From JBAYJT01 sp041664965 (GTDB lineage: Bacteria > Pseudomonadota > Gammaproteobacteria > UBA9339), in contig JBAYJT010000023.1 in assembly GCA_041664965.1 (NCBI GenBank), positions 1-25,440 of the forward strand: DNA of 25,440 bases. Reading direction: 5' to 3'. Under the pieces are notes generated by a model. That model searched no databases. It saw only the letters and a program-made list of their open reading frames with translations, and was not told where the DNA came from. Position numbers and translations under genes: made by a program. The first letter of the stretch is position 1. Every line of letters starts with the position of its first letter. Positions 7,028-14,264 of the stretch are shown in pieces.

Positions 7028-8695
7028 CTACTCCGCGTCTTGATCCTCAATTTGTTCTTTCAATAAGTCGCCAAGCTGAGTGTTTACTGGAGCTTCGCCA
7101 AAGGCCTCGACTTGCAGTTCTTTAATCGACAAGTTGATATGGCGAGTTTTTCTATCCATACCCAAAACTTTTGCCTCGATTTCATCACCAACGCTCAAGT
7201 ATTGAGTTGCATCTTGCACTCTTTCACGACTTACATCGCCTGAACGGATTTTACCTTCGATGCCTTCACCAAGATCAATTGTAGCTTCTTTGGCATCAAC
7301 TGCGGTTACTTTACCAGTAATTACGCTGCCTTTCGGATGAGCTTCTAAGTAATCTGTGTAAATATCACGTTCTAGTTGCTTCAAACCCAATGAAATGCGC
7401 TCGCGATCGGTGTCGATATTTAAAATCACAACTTCGATTTCTTGGCCTTTTTTGAAATTGCGTATCGCTTTTTCGCCTTGATCAGTCCACGACAAATCAG
7501 AAAGGTGAACCAAACCATCTATCTCACCTTCTAAGCCAACAAAAAGTCCAAAATCAGTGACTGATTTAATGGTCCCAATAATCTTCTCGCCTTTTTGATG
7601 GTTAGAAGAAAACTCGCGCCATGGATTGGGTTTACATTGCTTCATACCTAAAGAAATACGACGTCTTTCTGGATCGATTTCCAAAATCATTACTTCAACT
7701 TCTTGACCAATTGAAACAACCTTGGCTGGGAATATATTCTTATTGGTCCAATCCATTTCAGAAACGTGAACGAGACCTTCGATACCAGGCTCTATCTCAA
7801 CAAAACAGCCATAATCGGCCAAATTGGTAACTTTACCAAATACGCGAGCCCCGCTTGGATAGCGTCTGCCAATATCTTTCCAAGGATCATCTGCGAGCTG
7901 TTTATAGCCTAAAGATACGCGATTTTTGTCGCGGTCGAATTTTAAAATTTTAACCTGAATTTCTTCATTAACTTTCAAAATTTCGCTTGGATGACGGATG
8001 CGGCGCCAAGAAATGTCTGTGATATGTAAGAGACCATCTAAGCCGCCCAAATCAACGAATGCGCCATAATCAGTAAGATTTTTTACCACACCAGTTACTG
8101 TATCACCCTCATGCAACGCATCTAAAAGCGCTTTGCGGCCGGTATCGTTTTCGGACAAAAGCACGGCGCGGCGCGAAACGACAATATTGTTGTTCTTTTC
8201 ATCAACTTTGATAATTCTAAATTTAAGCTCCCTGCCTTCTAAAGAAGAAGTGTCAAATATGGGTTTAACGTCTAACAGAGAACCGGGCAAGAATGCCTTA
8301 ACTTTATTAACATCAACGGTAAAGCCACCGCGTACGCGTTCAGTGATCACACCAGTAACATCTCTTTCCTCTTCAAACGCAACTTTAATATCTGCCAAAG
8401 CTTCAATACGTCTAGCTTTTTCACGAGATAGACGCGTTTCTCCTGCGCCGTTTTCCAGCATTTCTAAAACCACATCCACTTCATCGTCAACGTTGACGGA
8501 AATTTCTCCGTTATTATCCAAAAATTCGTGGCGGGGAATGCGAGCCTCTGATTTTAAGCCAGCACTAACGACCACACATTCTGGTGTAACCGCCACTACT
8601 TTGGCTTTTAACAAGGTTCCTGGTTTAAAATCCGTTTCGGCTAAAATTTCTTCCAAGAGAGTAGCAAAATTTTCATTAATAAGATGTTCAGTCAT
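7028..8695 (-). CDS. rpsA: 30S ribosomal protein S1
   Basis: The 555-residue protein has six S1 RNA-binding domains; repeated signatures such as VKNLTDYGAFVDLGGLDGLL, VTNLADYGCFVEIEPGIEGL and IKSVTDFGLFVGLEGEIDGL mark domains 3 to 5. S1 binds mRNA upstream of the start site and helps the 30S subunit initiate on structured or weakly Shine-Dalgarno-bearing messages. Length matches E. coli S1 (557). No good Shine-Dalgarno precedes the ATG at 8695, as is usual for rpsA, whose translation is autoregulated by S1 in E. coli. It follows cmk with a 240-base gap, the conserved order. The acidic C-terminus (EQIEDQDAE) is also typical. Confidence 0.97.
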   Translation of the reverse strand: MTEHLINENFATLLEEILAETDFKPGTLLKAKVVAVTPECVVVSAGLKSEARIPRHEFLDNNGEISVNVDDEVDVVLEMLENGAGETRLSREKARRIEALADIKVAFEEERDVTGVITERVRGGFTVDVNKVKAFLPGSLLDVKPIFDTSSLEGRELKFRIIKVDEKNNNIVVSRRAVLLSENDTGRKALLDALHEGDTVTGVVKNLTDYGAFVDLGGLDGLLHITDISWRRIRHPSEILKVNEEIQVKILKFDRDKNRVSLGYKQLADDPWKDIGRRYPSGARVFGKVTNLADYGCFVEIEPGIEGLVHVSEMDWTNKNIFPAKVVSIGQEVEVMILEIDPERRRISLGMKQCKPNPWREFSSNHQKGEKIIGTIKSVTDFGLFVGLEGEIDGLVHLSDLSWTDQGEKAIRNFKKGQEIEVVILNIDTDRERISLGLKQLERDIYTDYLEAHPKGSVITGKVTAVDAKEATIDLGEGIEGKIRSGDVSRERVQDATQYLSVGDEIEAKVLGMDRKTRHINLSIKELQVEAFGEAPVNTQLGDLLKEQIEDQDAE

Positions 8696-8833
8696 AAAGA
8701 ATTATCAAACTTCAAAATTTATACCATGCTCCAAGCAGCACAGGATTGGTTAAAAAAATGGAAAAATACCAAAGCATTTTCCCCCTAAATGCAAATCTAT
8801 CCCCGGATTACAAAGAAAAATGAATTCATTAAA

Positions 8834-8859
8834 AATTCATCATTCATAATTCATAATTT
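8834..8859. repeat. AT-rich dispersed repeat, copy 2
   Basis: This is the second copy of the repeat at 7000-7025, with one mismatch in 26 bases. It lies on the other side of rpsA, 11 bases from the 8870-8891 element. Confidence 0.6.
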
Positions 8860-8869
8860 ATAATTTTTC

Positions 8870-8891
8870 GAAAACATGTCTACGCGTTTTC
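8870..8891. repeat. Copy of the GAAAACGCGTAGACATGTTTT element
   Basis: Read on the minus strand this 22-bp stretch matches 16430-16451 at 21 of 22 bases. At 16430 the element starts a multi-hairpin repeat, so this may be a solo end of the same dispersed element. The sequence is itself a quasi-palindrome (AAAAC at one end, GTTTT at the other). Confidence 0.65.
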
Positions 8892-8935
8892 TTTATAAAT
8901 CAAAGAGTTGCATTTTAAAGTTGCAATCTCGTAAT

Positions 8936-9649
8936 TCACATGCGATAAATTTGCTTCTTTGTTGCCTCATCCATAATCTTTTGCAAAACTTCTTCGATGC
9001 TTAACTTGGTAGCATCAATGAAAATCGCATCAGACGCAGGCAAAAGTGGCGCCAATGAACGCTTACTATCTCGTTCATCGCGGGCCACTAAGTCCTCCAA
9101 AATCTTGCTGAGACTAACACTAATTCCAAGCTCTTTCAACTGTTTGTACCGCCTTTCGGCGCGAATCTCCGCCGAGGCCCAAAGGAAAATTTTAAGTTCG
9201 GCATTTGGAAAAACCACAGTCCCCATGTCTCTACCATCAGCAATTAAACCTGGCTCTTTAGCAAATTCCCTTTGCCATTCCAAAAGCGCTGCACGTATTT
9301 TTGGCTCTGCCGCTATCTTTGACGCCATGATTCCACACTCTTCTCCGCGCAAAAGTAGCGTTACTTCTTCACCGCGCAAAAACACTCGAGTACAAGCTTC
9401 TACCTTGCCTTTCTCACAAGAGCACTCCACACGCAACTGTGAAATTAACTCAGCAATGTTTTCTTCTTTACTCGGTAAATACTCGGGGGAAGCAACAAAA
9501 GCGTAAGCCAAAGCGCGGTATAAAACGCCGCTATCCAAAAAATTCCAGCCTAATTTTTGTGCCAACAAACAGCTTATTGTTCCCTTGCCAGAACCGCTTG
9601 GTCCATCGATTGTTATGACTGGTGCGTTTTTTTGGTTGTTTGTTTGCAT
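8936..9649 (-). CDS. cmk: Cytidylate kinase
   Basis: The 237-residue protein carries the P-loop GPSGSGKGT (residues 16-24), the DSGVLYRALA substrate-binding stretch, the ADGRDMGTVVFPNAELKIFL motif and the RRYKQL/RDERDSKR lid and substrate arginines, all typical of CMP kinase. It phosphorylates CMP and dCMP with ATP in pyrimidine nucleotide salvage and supply. AGGAG sits 9 bases before the ATG (9659-9663). The start lies 37 bases inside the end of the upstream Fic gene, so the two are probably co-transcribed. It precedes rpsA as in many gammaproteobacteria. Confidence 0.96.
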   Translation of the reverse strand: MQTNNQKNAPVITIDGPSGSGKGTISCLLAQKLGWNFLDSGVLYRALAYAFVASPEYLPSKEENIAELISQLRVECSCEKGKVEACTRVFLRGEEVTLLLRGEECGIMASKIAAEPKIRAALLEWQREFAKEPGLIADGRDMGTVVFPNAELKIFLWASAEIRAERRYKQLKELGISVSLSKILEDLVARDERDSKRSLAPLLPASDAIFIDATKLSIEEVLQKIMDEATKKQIYRM

Positions 9650-11160
9650 TGCATCGAGCTCCTAATAAATTTTGCTAATTTACTCAAATCTTTGTTTTCA
9701 TCCGCTATTTTCAAAGCTTGCATGTATTCTGCACGCCTTTTTAAACTGATAATTGTCCAAGAATAACCGCCGGAAGCCAACATTGCATTCATTAAAAAAC
9801 GCGCCATTCGACCGTTTCCATCCATGTAAGGGTGAATAAATACCAACAGGTAATGTCCTAAAATAGCTCTTACTGCTGCTGAAGATTCTTTCTTTATGCA
9901 ATTAAATAATGCGTCCATAGCATCTGTAATAGCCTCCTTGGGTGGCGGAACGTGTCTCGACCCGCGTATATAAACTCTATCATTCCGGTATCCCATCAAG
10001 TGTTCAGCTTCAATGATGCCTGCATGTACACTGGGTAAAAATAACTTTCTATACCAACCTGGTAAATCTTTTTCTAAAATCACTCCAGCTTCACCTCCTT
10101 TTAAAATTTCACTTACTGTTTGCTTAACTCCCTGAAAAGCCTCGTAGTAACCACGCGCTGCCAAGGCATTTCTTATGTCTTTATCTCCTCCCAACAAATC
10201 TGGGTTCCAATTTTTGCTTCTTACCCGCTCAATTAGTTCTGGAGTAACTTGATAGCCTTCAATAGACAAAGAATTGTAAGAATCTTCTTTATACACATCA
10301 TTAACATGTTGCAAATAGTTGGCAGCATTTTTTGGTAGACCGGGATCCCTAGGAAAAACCTTCAAAACATCTTCCCTTGATTCCTCCCATAAAACCTCAA
10401 TTCGCGCTGCATAAGGCGAACGTATTCGCGTATTCCCCAATAAAGGCTTTTTCTGGCAAAGAGGATTTTCTGATCTCACAACAAATCCTAAGGCTTCCAG
10501 GTCACCTTGTATTGCCGAGCTAAAATCCCGCATACCTAAGAATTCATATGCACCAACCAAGCGGTTGGCCGCACTTTTATAACCATATTTTAAAATAGTT
10601 TTACTTAGCTCAGCCGGATTCTTAGGTAAACGCAAAGCAACTTCGGCGTCTCCTGGCTTATTACGAAAATAAGCATTTGTGACCTTGCACAAAGCAACAG
10701 CAACCGGCAAAACTTGCAACCCTGACAACACTTCTCTTTCTTGTGGGAAACCAGCTGAATCAGCGTAAACCAATAGAGACGTATCATGTGGCAAAATATA
10801 AACAGCACTTCCACCTTGAGGAACCACGACTATAACTTGTTTAGGAATAATAGAATTGGAAACGTACAAATCTAGAGAAGATTCTGCCGAAAGACAGTAT
10901 TTATCACCAAAACGCTCTTTTAAATAAATTTGTAAAAAGCTCCAAAAATTGGCGTACCAAGCCACTGCGTCATCAGCCCCAAGATCTGGTCGAACCAGCA
11001 TGTACCAACCTCGCATAATTTCCTGAAGCCAGTTCGTTTTAATGAGCAGCTCTCTATCCGCTCGACCAATTTCTTTAGACTGTAGTATGTCTGCTGCTCT
11101 TTTCGCGGTTCTTTTTTTCACACGTTCCAAAGCGGCAGCAATATGTTGTGGAGTATCCAT
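9613..11160 (-). CDS. Fic family protein with AbiEi-like N-terminal region
   Basis: The 515-residue protein contains the complete Fic core HPYMDGNGRMAR (about residues 443-454), so catalytic His, anion-binding Gly/Asn and Arg are present, and upstream an autoinhibitory helix motif NSLSIEGY (pattern S-x-x-x-E-G), the class II arrangement. Such enzymes usually transfer AMP to proteins and are held off by the inhibitory Glu. The first 200 residues contain a winged-helix-like start (SKEIGRADRELLIKTNWLQE, then IMRGWYMLVRP) and a YCLSAESSLDLYVSN stretch resembling AbiEi antitoxins; this comparison is mine and unverified. I chose the ATG at 11160; a TTG at 11196 has no better ribosome site. The 3' end overlaps cmk. 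The target is unknown. Confidence 0.88.
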   Translation of the reverse strand: MDTPQHIAAALERVKKRTAKRAADILQSKEIGRADRELLIKTNWLQEIMRGWYMLVRPDLGADDAVAWYANFWSFLQIYLKERFGDKYCLSAESSLDLYVSNSIIPKQVIVVVPQGGSAVYILPHDTSLLVYADSAGFPQEREVLSGLQVLPVAVALCKVTNAYFRNKPGDAEVALRLPKNPAELSKTILKYGYKSAANRLVGAYEFLGMRDFSSAIQGDLEALGFVVRSENPLCQKKPLLGNTRIRSPYAARIEVLWEESREDVLKVFPRDPGLPKNAANYLQHVNDVYKEDSYNSLSIEGYQVTPELIERVRSKNWNPDLLGGDKDIRNALAARGYYEAFQGVKQTVSEILKGGEAGVILEKDLPGWYRKLFLPSVHAGIIEAEHLMGYRNDRVYIRGSRHVPPPKEAITDAMDALFNCIKKESSAAVRAILGHYLLVFIHPYMDGNGRMARFLMNAMLASGGYSWTIISLKRRAEYMQALKIADENKDLSKLAKFIRSSMQCKQTTKKTHQS

Positions 11161-11170
11161 CCTGTATAAT

Positions 11171-11232
11171 TTACTATATTTTAATGCTTTTATCAACTAT
11201 ATGTTAATGTTTTTATTTACTATACTTTAGTG
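11171..11232. repeat. Imperfect 23-bp tandem repeats upstream of the Fic gene
   Basis: Units at 11175-11197 and 11198-11220 are similar (each has TATAT, TTAATG, TTTTAT and ends in AC), and a partial third starts at 11221. They lie 15 bases upstream of the Fic ATG and extend over the NlpC/P60 stop codon. They could be operator sites for the Fic protein's DNA-binding-like N-terminus, or an AT-rich promoter with no such role. Confidence 0.5.
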
Positions 11233-12558
11233 CTGCAAAATAGCCATTCCCATAACAGCATCGATGTAAGTAGCCGGCACGTTGGCGAAATTGTCTCCAA
11301 TGCTAAGCGGCGTAATTACTGCTTTACCGATAACAACTCGGCCGGGATTACCACCTAAATAATTTATTGTATGCAATCCCCAAGGAGAGTGCAAAGCATA
11401 AACCTCACCATTTTTATTACCGACATAAAGCATAATGTGACCCGGCATCCAAAGCAAAGTAAAAAACGGCTTACCATGCCAAATGATCATTTTTTCCTTA
11501 TTTTCATTAGAATAATCGCTTAAATCTGTATAGTTGCCCTGATCGACCTGATCTCCAGAATTACGTGGCAGCCAAATTCCAAAAGGCAGAAAAAGATCAA
11601 GCATAGTCTGCGAACAATCGCGATAACCATACAAATCGCCCCAACCGTATGCATTCCCCAAAAAATTATTTGCCACTTTGGCTATATTTTTAGCAGTAGC
11701 TTTAATTGGCCAAGGCTGTACATATTTTTTATCTACTACAGCAGACAACGCTTGTGCTTTGCCAAAATTATCACGCACAGCAACAGTAATTAAAGAAAAT
11801 CCCCCCTGAAAACCAGTGCGATGGAAAAGCTCACCAATTCTAGTACTGCTGTAATAACGCTGAGCTTTTGATCCAATCTGTTCCCGAGTAAAAATTGGCT
11901 TATCGTCTTCTATAGCTACCAAAAAATTTTTATTTCGCCATTTTTTTATAAAATCCGCATCAACATAAGCTAAATCTAAATTTTCCACCCAACCCGCACA
12001 TTGATAAGGCGTAACAACGAAAACCCAACGACCATCTAACGTAGAATGCAATGCATAAAGCGGCGTATTAGCACTTAAGAACATCATTTGAAGATTATCG
12101 AACGGATAGCCTTGACCTGGTATATTCCAAGAAGAAAAAGATGGGGAATTAGTGGGCAAAGAGCGTAAGGCGCTATTTCGCACTAAAATCGCACATTTTC
12201 GCAAATTAGGAAAATGCAAAAGATCTATATTAGAACTTAATTCTTTAGCCCATTTTGTTGTATGCAAATTTTGATTGGCGTCCCAACCGGGATTTTTTTG
12301 ATAGGCATTAATAACTTCTTCTATTTCCTGCCTAAAAGATTCTTGCTTAGCCAAAGTTTTGCCAGATTGCCAAGGCGCAAAAAATCTCGCTAAATATTTT
12401 TGTTTGGATGGATATGAAATTTGCTCTGCTTTCACTTTATCCGCAAAAACCAAGGCATTTTGCGGTGTTTTGTTGATTTCCGCTTGCAAGGCGCGCTGCG
12501 AAGCACAACCGCCAAGAAGCATCGAGACACAGAAAGTCAAAATCAATCTAAAAAACAT
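11227..12558 (-). CDS. NlpC/P60 family cell-wall peptidase lipoprotein with SH3 domains
   Basis: The 443-residue protein starts with a lipoprotein signal, hydrophobic to residue 14 with lipobox LGGC (Cys18), so it is probably anchored in the outer or inner membrane. The middle holds SH3b-like domains (about 125-280) including a GRWVFVVTPYQCAGWV stretch. The C-terminal NlpC/P60 domain has the catalytic Cys315 in YGYRDCSQTML, His374 in MPGHIMLYVG and a third polar residue, probably His390 in ALHSPWG. The order N-terminal helical domain, SH3, NlpC/P60 matches known gamma-D-glutamyl-diaminopimelate peptidases that trim or recycle peptidoglycan stems. No clear Shine-Dalgarno precedes the ATG; a TATACT lies only 4 bases upstream of it. 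It is on the same strand as Fic but probably a separate unit. Confidence 0.88.
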   Translation of the reverse strand: MFFRLILTFCVSMLLGGCASQRALQAEINKTPQNALVFADKVKAEQISYPSKQKYLARFFAPWQSGKTLAKQESFRQEIEEVINAYQKNPGWDANQNLHTTKWAKELSSNIDLLHFPNLRKCAILVRNSALRSLPTNSPSFSSWNIPGQGYPFDNLQMMFLSANTPLYALHSTLDGRWVFVVTPYQCAGWVENLDLAYVDADFIKKWRNKNFLVAIEDDKPIFTREQIGSKAQRYYSSTRIGELFHRTGFQGGFSLITVAVRDNFGKAQALSAVVDKKYVQPWPIKATAKNIAKVANNFLGNAYGWGDLYGYRDCSQTMLDLFLPFGIWLPRNSGDQVDQGNYTDLSDYSNENKEKMIIWHGKPFFTLLWMPGHIMLYVGNKNGEVYALHSPWGLHTINYLGGNPGRVVIGKAVITPLSIGDNFANVPATYIDAVMGMAILQH

Positions 12559-12593
12559 ATTGAGTATATAGCTGAAGTGTTAAAAACAAAGCA

Positions 12594-12649
12594 GCCTCCC
12601 TGCCCCGCCCTACATTCATTATGACGTTGAATTTAGAAACGCGCAATAC
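12594..12649. repeat. 56-bp identical repeat, left copy
   Basis: All 56 bases, from GCCTCCCTGCCCC to the end of GCGCAATAC, are identical to 14061-14116 in the same orientation. The next base differs (C against A), then GTG matches again. The copies flank the intact DUF1016 gene and start 1467 bases apart. Confidence 0.9.
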
Positions 12650-12669
12650 CGTGATTTTTACGGTATTGC
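12643..12669. repeat. Perfect 10-bp hairpin at the end of the left 56-bp repeat
   Basis: GCAATACCGT (12643-12652) and ACGGTATTGC (12660-12669) pair perfectly over a 7-base loop GATTTTT. The right-hand copy of the repeat lacks this hairpin because the sequences diverge at its stem. Confidence 0.7.
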
Positions 12670-12719
12670 ACAACAAAAATTGACAACTATACTAAAGGCG
12701 AATTAGAAAATTCTACATC

Positions 12720-12920
12720 ACTTATTCCACCACCCCAATTCTCCACGCGGCGCGTGGAGAATTTAACAGCAAACTATCCTGGGTACATTATCGCGCTTTA
12801 ATGCGCGAAAATCGTGACATTGTCAGGTCATTTTATGAAACAGAATCTATCAAAAATTGCTGATCTGGGCGTGAACTAGAGCGACAAATGAGCAGTTTAC
12901 TATTCGAAAGAATAGGTAAA
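12720..12920 (+). pseudogene. Decayed DUF1016 (YhcG-like) fragment
   Basis: In the plus frame 12720 onward the translation reads ILHAARGEF, then KLSWVHYRALMRENRDIVRS, then FYETESIKNC, a TGA stop (12861-12863), then SGRELERQMSSLLFERIGKA. This is the N-terminal DUF1016 core, whose usual form is LSWxHY...NNWSxRELERQ; the TGA stands where Trp is expected, so one base change made the stop. No start and no C-terminal nuclease domain are present. The fragment points at the 3' end of the intact DUF1016 gene on the opposite strand. Confidence 0.75.
12737..12763. repeat. Perfect 12-bp hairpin inside the DUF1016 relic
   Basis: AATTCTCCACGC (12737-12748) and GCGTGGAGAATT (12752-12763) pair perfectly over the loop GGC. 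It lies in the coding frame of the relic, just before KLSWVHY, so it may be a short palindromic element that inserted into the gene. Confidence 0.7.
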
Positions 12921-12927
12921 GCCATAT

Positions 12928-13995
12928 CTACTCTTTCAACTCTTTAAGTATTTCAGTTTCTAATTCCTTTACATTAGGAAGTTTATTACGCAACTCTTTA
13001 GGCAACTTACGAGTAAGCCTAAATTCCGCTACTCCAACAGGTTTATTGATTCCCCTTAAAGCATACTCAACTTCAAAGCGTTTACGTTCCGAACAAAGAA
13101 TTATACCAATTGAGTGGTTCTCATGCGGTTCTTTCACAAAATCATCAAGTAAATTGAGATAAAAATTCATTTTACCTGCATATTCGGGCATAAACTTGCC
13201 CTTCTTGATTTCCATTGCGACCAAAGCATTTAATCTTCTATTGAAAAATAAAAGATCAATAAAATAATCATTTCCTTTATGGGAAACGCGATATTGATTT
13301 CCGATAAAAGAAAATCCATAGCCAAGCTCTAACATGACGTCTTTAATTTTGCTAACTATTCTTGCTTCGATTTCAGCTTCTAAGACGGGTTTGGTAATGC
13401 CTAATGTGTCTAGCATATAAACATCTTTCATTAGATAATTCGCCTGTTCTGATAAATGTTTTGGTAAAGCTAATGCGAAATTATGCTGTTTTTTTGCTTT
13501 TACTTGCCTTTCATAAGCTAAAGACGAAATTTGCATAGCTAAAACGTCACGAGTCCATCCCATCTCAATTGTAGCTCGAAGATAAAACTCTCTGGCTTTA
13601 ATATCTTTAACTTTAGCCATTATAACTAAATTTTGGCCCCACCCGATTTCTCCAACAAGTCGTTGGAGATTTGGAAGGTCTTTGTACTCCAAATAAAATT
13701 GTCGCATATACCAAAGATTCTGAACTGAAAACCCATAAGTAGAATTAAAAATCTTGCCCAGATCTTTGGCAAGACGTTCAACAATAGCCTTTCCCCAACC
13801 AAATTTGGCTTGAGCTTCTACAATATGTTGCCCAAACCACCAATAGAGTTTTATCTGTTCATGACAAGCGGCTTTTGCAATTTGAATTCTAGTTGCAAAC
13901 ACCTGTTTTTTAGCTTCCCTTAGAAAAGTGACATAGCTTTTATCTATGACAGTAATATTTTGTTTACTGATCGTTTGTAACGCTTTTCTATTCAT
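12928..13995 (-). CDS. DUF1016/PDDEXK nuclease domain protein (YhcG-like)
   Basis: The 355-residue protein has the DUF1016 N-terminal domain (WWFGQHIVEAQ, NLWYMRQFYLEY, then IGWGQNLVIM and GWTRDVLAMQI) followed by a PD-(D/E)XK domain with FIDLLFFNR (Asp247) and AMEIKKG (Glu262, Lys264), then GKMNFYLNLLDD and SIGIILCSER. All expected catalytic residues are present. Members are accessory proteins, often next to mobile elements or restriction-like systems; a Holliday-junction or defence role has been suggested but not settled. I prefer ATG 13995 (AAAAGG 11 bases upstream) to a TTG at 14016. It stands alone between two 56-bp repeats, which suggests it was brought in or copied as a unit. Confidence 0.9.
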   Translation of the reverse strand: MNRKALQTISKQNITVIDKSYVTFLREAKKQVFATRIQIAKAACHEQIKLYWWFGQHIVEAQAKFGWGKAIVERLAKDLGKIFNSTYGFSVQNLWYMRQFYLEYKDLPNLQRLVGEIGWGQNLVIMAKVKDIKAREFYLRATIEMGWTRDVLAMQISSLAYERQVKAKKQHNFALALPKHLSEQANYLMKDVYMLDTLGITKPVLEAEIEARIVSKIKDVMLELGYGFSFIGNQYRVSHKGNDYFIDLLFFNRRLNALVAMEIKKGKFMPEYAGKMNFYLNLLDDFVKEPHENHSIGIILCSERKRFEVEYALRGINKPVGVAEFRLTRKLPKELRNKLPNVKELETEILKELKE

Positions 13996-14060
13996 ATTTT
14001 TATCTACCTTTTGCAATGAAAGAGATTAAACGTTCTCTGCGTTGACCATCCTCTTAAAAT

Positions 14061-14116
14061 GCCTCCCTGCCCCGCCCTACATTCATTATGACGTTGAATT
14101 TAGAAACGCGCAATAC
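14061..14116. repeat. 56-bp identical repeat, right copy
   Basis: This is identical to 12594-12649 in direct orientation. It lies between the DUF1016 start and the effector-like gene at 14265; no other element is visible in this gap except an AT-rich tract at 14160-14264. Confidence 0.9.
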
Positions 14117-14264
14117 AGTGTATTGAACCGTAAATCACACTATTACATACAAATCCCAGATAGTTACGAAAATATTTTTTCCCCTAATATTCACTTAATG
14201 TTTTTATATTATACTATTTCACTATTTGCTGTATTTATTAATAATATTTCTAAAGGTTTGCAGT

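Larger units (their letters stand above)
8696..8935. other. cmk-rpsA intergenic region with repeats
   Basis: No gene is supported here. It holds the 12-bp palindrome AATGAATTCATT (8819-8830), an AT-rich repeat (8834-8859) shared with 7000-7025, and a 22-bp element (8870-8891) that recurs inverted at 16430-16451. The stretch just before rpsA is where a leader for S1 autoregulation would lie; I cannot point to a definite promoter. Confidence 0.6.
12559..12927. other. Gene-poor region with repeats and a DUF1016 relic
   Basis: No intact gene lies here. The stretch holds a copy of the 56-bp repeat (12594-12649), two perfect hairpins (12643-12669 and 12737-12763) and the decayed DUF1016 fragment (12720-12920). 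Confidence 0.7.

Noticed and set aside
8133..8753. A 206-codon plus-strand frame
   Set aside because: It is antisense to rpsA, whose identity is certain; the frame is a shadow.
8759..8824. A 21-codon plus-strand frame in the cmk-rpsA gap
   Set aside because: It is too short, without a ribosome site, and antisense to the rpsA leader.
11042..11230. Plus-strand frame over the Fic start
   Set aside because: It is antisense to the Fic N-terminus and has no supporting signals.
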